A DNA stretch of 16,779 nt from CAYZQH01 sp050300015 (GTDB lineage: Bacteria; Pseudomonadota; Gammaproteobacteria; Pseudomonadales; Cellvibrionaceae): the NCBI GenBank assembly GCA_050300015.1, contig JBNKWZ010000007.1, positions 1 through 16,779 of the forward strand. The letters run 5' to 3'. The notes under the pieces are model-generated. The model did no database searches, was not told the DNA's origin, and saw only the letters and a list, made by a program, of their open reading frames with translations. Positions 15,208-16,779 of this stretch are shown here, piece after piece (within the stretch, counting starts at the first letter, position 1; each line of letters begins with the position of its first letter). Made by a program: the position numbers and the translations under genes.

Positions 15208-16779
15208 ATGTTACATTTGTCACGAATTTGGGTCGTATTTTATCTTTTCACTCTGGCCAACACCTGCCTAGCAGCACCGCCAATTGAGGCCTACGGCGAG
15301 TTACCCAAAACATCGCAAATGGCCCTGTCTCCCGATGGCAAAACTATCGCTTTCCGCCGCGTCGACAATGGCAAAGATACCTTGATGATTTACGCACTGG
15401 ATAAGCAAAAGTTGGTTCGCGCCGTGGATGTCTCCCAAGTGTTACCTGAAGGGCTATTTTTTATCAGCAATAGTCAACTGGTTATTCGTGCCTCCGATCA
15501 TAAAAAGCTCCCAGGCTTTGAAGGGTCACACGACATTCGCACAGCCTATGTGCTGGACGCCAAAACCGGACAACTTGAACAACTATTACGCCACGGTGAC
15601 AAGATCTACATCGGTCAACTGGATGTCAGTCATATCATTGGCGTTTCAAAGGATAGAAAGTTTGCTTATATGCCCGCTATCGTGGCCAAAAAAGACTGGC
15701 GACAACCCACCGATCCAGGGCAAGGCCCGAGTGAAAACACGGGCTATGCCGTGATGAAAGTCGAACTTGCCTCACCCAAGCGCCCAGTAAAAGTGAGCAA
15801 CGATCACGCCGATGCCATAGACTATTTTTTGGATAAAAAAGGCAATGTATTAGTAGAGGAACGCTATAGCCAGTACTCCAATCGTCATGAGGTGTTCGTT
15901 AAACACGGTTCCAAATGGAAGACCATTTATAACGAGAAGGTGGAGCCTAGAACGTTAAGCATTGTTGGCCTGACACCCGACTATAAATCCTTGGTGGTTT
16001 TAGCCTATGGCGGTAAGAATCGGCGCCAGTATTACACCATGTCTTTGAAAGACGGTACCCTTGGTGACCCCGGCATTAACATCAGCGATCGCGACATAGA
16101 ACACGTCATTACCGATATTAATCGAGTGGTGCAAGGCGTTCGATATGAGGGCTTTACACCCAGTTATCAATTTTTTGATAAAAAACTGGATCAACGCGTT
16201 AAACAGTTATTAGACAAATTTTCTGGTAATGCCGTCTCTATCGAGTCCTGGAGTGACGACTGGAAAAAGCTATTGATTTATGTGGCGGGGTCAAATTTTT
16301 CGGGTGAGTATTATTTGTTTGACGAGAAATTGAAAGGTCAATTTCTGAGTGACTCTCGCCCCGCCATTAAAAATGAAATGGTCAACCCCATCGCAATGGT
16401 CACCGTCACGGCACAAGATGGACTGAAAATCCCGACACTGTTAACCATACCCAAGGACAAAGTCTCGGCGATGAAAGACTTACCCGCCGTAGTGCTACCG
16501 CATGGGGGACCGCGCGCTAACGACAAGATTGAGTTCGACTGGATCGCACAGGCGCTTGCCAGTCGTGGTTATATGGTTATTCAGCCCCAGTACCGTGGGT
16601 CTTCCGGGTTCGGCTGGAATTTTATTGAGGCTGGCTTTGGCGAGTGGGGTGGCAAAATGCTAACCGATATCAACGATGTTCTGGACTTCACCATCAGCAA
16701 AGGTTTCGTCGACAAAAACCGGGTGTGCATTGCAGGCGCTAGCTACGGCGGCTATGCAGCCTTGGCCAACGGCGCAAAA
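15208..16779 (+). CDS. S9-family prolyl oligopeptidase-like peptidase, N-terminal part (continues at position 1)
   Basis: This frame stays open to the window end. Joined to 1-540 through the 141-base overlap it encodes 656 residues, a normal length for S9 acylaminoacyl/dipeptidyl-peptidase-like enzymes, which cleave short peptides. Residues 1 to about 22 (MLHLSRIWVV, then ...ANTCLA) look like a signal peptide, so a periplasmic enzyme is inferred. Residues about 30-400 have the SPDGKTIAFRR type of repeat expected of the family's beta-propeller. The catalytic domain begins with LPHGGP (His432-Pro435, oxyanion region) and continues QYRGSSGFG. The ATG at 15208 is preferred over the in-frame ATG at 15202 because AAGGG lies 7 nt upstream of it. 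No gene overlaps it and it appears monocistronic. The family is clear; the substrate is not. Confidence 0.93.
   Translation, partial: MLHLSRIWVVFYLFTLANTCLAAPPIEAYGELPKTSQMALSPDGKTIAFRRVDNGKDTLMIYALDKQKLVRAVDVSQVLPEGLFFISNSQLVIRASDHKKLPGFEGSHDIRTAYVLDAKTGQLEQLLRHGDKIYIGQLDVSHIIGVSKDRKFAYMPAIVAKKDWRQPTDPGQGPSENTGYAVMKVELASPKRPVKVSNDHADAIDYFLDKKGNVLVEERYSQYSNRHEVFVKHGSKWKTIYNEKVEPRTLSIVGLTPDYKSLVVLAYGGKNRRQYYTMSLKDGTLGDPGINISDRDIEHVITDINRVVQGVRYEGFTPSYQFFDKKLDQRVKQLLDKFSGNAVSIESWSDDWKKLLIYVAGSNFSGEYYLFDEKLKGQFLSDSRPAIKNEMVNPIAMVTVTAQDGLKIPTLLTIPKDKVSAMKDLPAVVLPHGGPRANDKIEFDWIAQALASRGYMVIQPQYRGSSGFGWNFIEAGFGEWGGKMLTDINDVLDFTISKGFVDKNRVCIAGASYGGYAALANGAK
16639..16779. repeat. Terminal direct repeat, right copy
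   Basis: Exact copy of bases 1-141. Removing one copy gives a circle of 16,638 bp. Confidence 0.95.

Overview
The window is 16,779 bases of a Gram-negative gammaproteobacterium. Its first 141 bases are repeated exactly as its last 141. A gene cut by both ends (an S9-family peptidase) becomes one uninterrupted 656-codon frame when the ends are joined. The simplest reading is a circular molecule of 16,638 bp, cut arbitrarily inside that gene by an assembler. I see no replication, partition, mobilisation, integrase or transposase gene, so plasmid status is not shown. A tandem chromosomal duplication or an assembly loop would look the same. A lipoprotein with a 29-serine linker, periplasmic peptidases and porins, and Aer-type receptors suggest a free-living, motile, polymer-degrading marine bacterium, perhaps near Cellvibrionaceae (inference).

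Layout, joining the ends. (1) S9 peptidase, + strand, 15208 across the junction to 540. (2) An ORF-poor 2 kb stretch, 541-2563. (3) A malectin-domain lipoprotein, + strand, 2564-3814, with a clear terminator. (4) A repeat-rich spacer with a palindromic repeat (4151-4324) and a 257-bp MITE-like element (4466-4722). (5) An alpha/beta hydrolase with an Asp nucleophile, - strand, divergent from (6) an Aer-type PAS chemoreceptor, + strand; their shared spacer holds a multi-stem palindrome. (7) A - strand cluster: transmembrane chemoreceptor, solute-binding protein, outer-membrane porin (11453 to 7971). (8) A spacer with a second copy of the palindromic repeat (11895-12012). (9) A - strand two-gene unit: SCO1/SenC-like thioredoxin-fold protein and a multi-pass membrane chemoreceptor. 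(10) A 1 kb spacer with a second, inverted copy of the MITE-like element (14508-14762), leading back to the peptidase.

The common theme is chemosensing. Three receptors share the canonical CheA/CheW-contacting tip, but there is no che gene, so they must plug into signalling proteins encoded elsewhere. Two receptors sit with plausible partners: one with a periplasmic binding protein and a porin but no permease or ATPase, the other with a membrane-anchored SCO-like protein. I infer two sensing modules, one for a small solute and one possibly for copper, redox state or respiration. Only about two thirds of the circle is coding; much of the rest is structured repeats and apparently decayed sequence.
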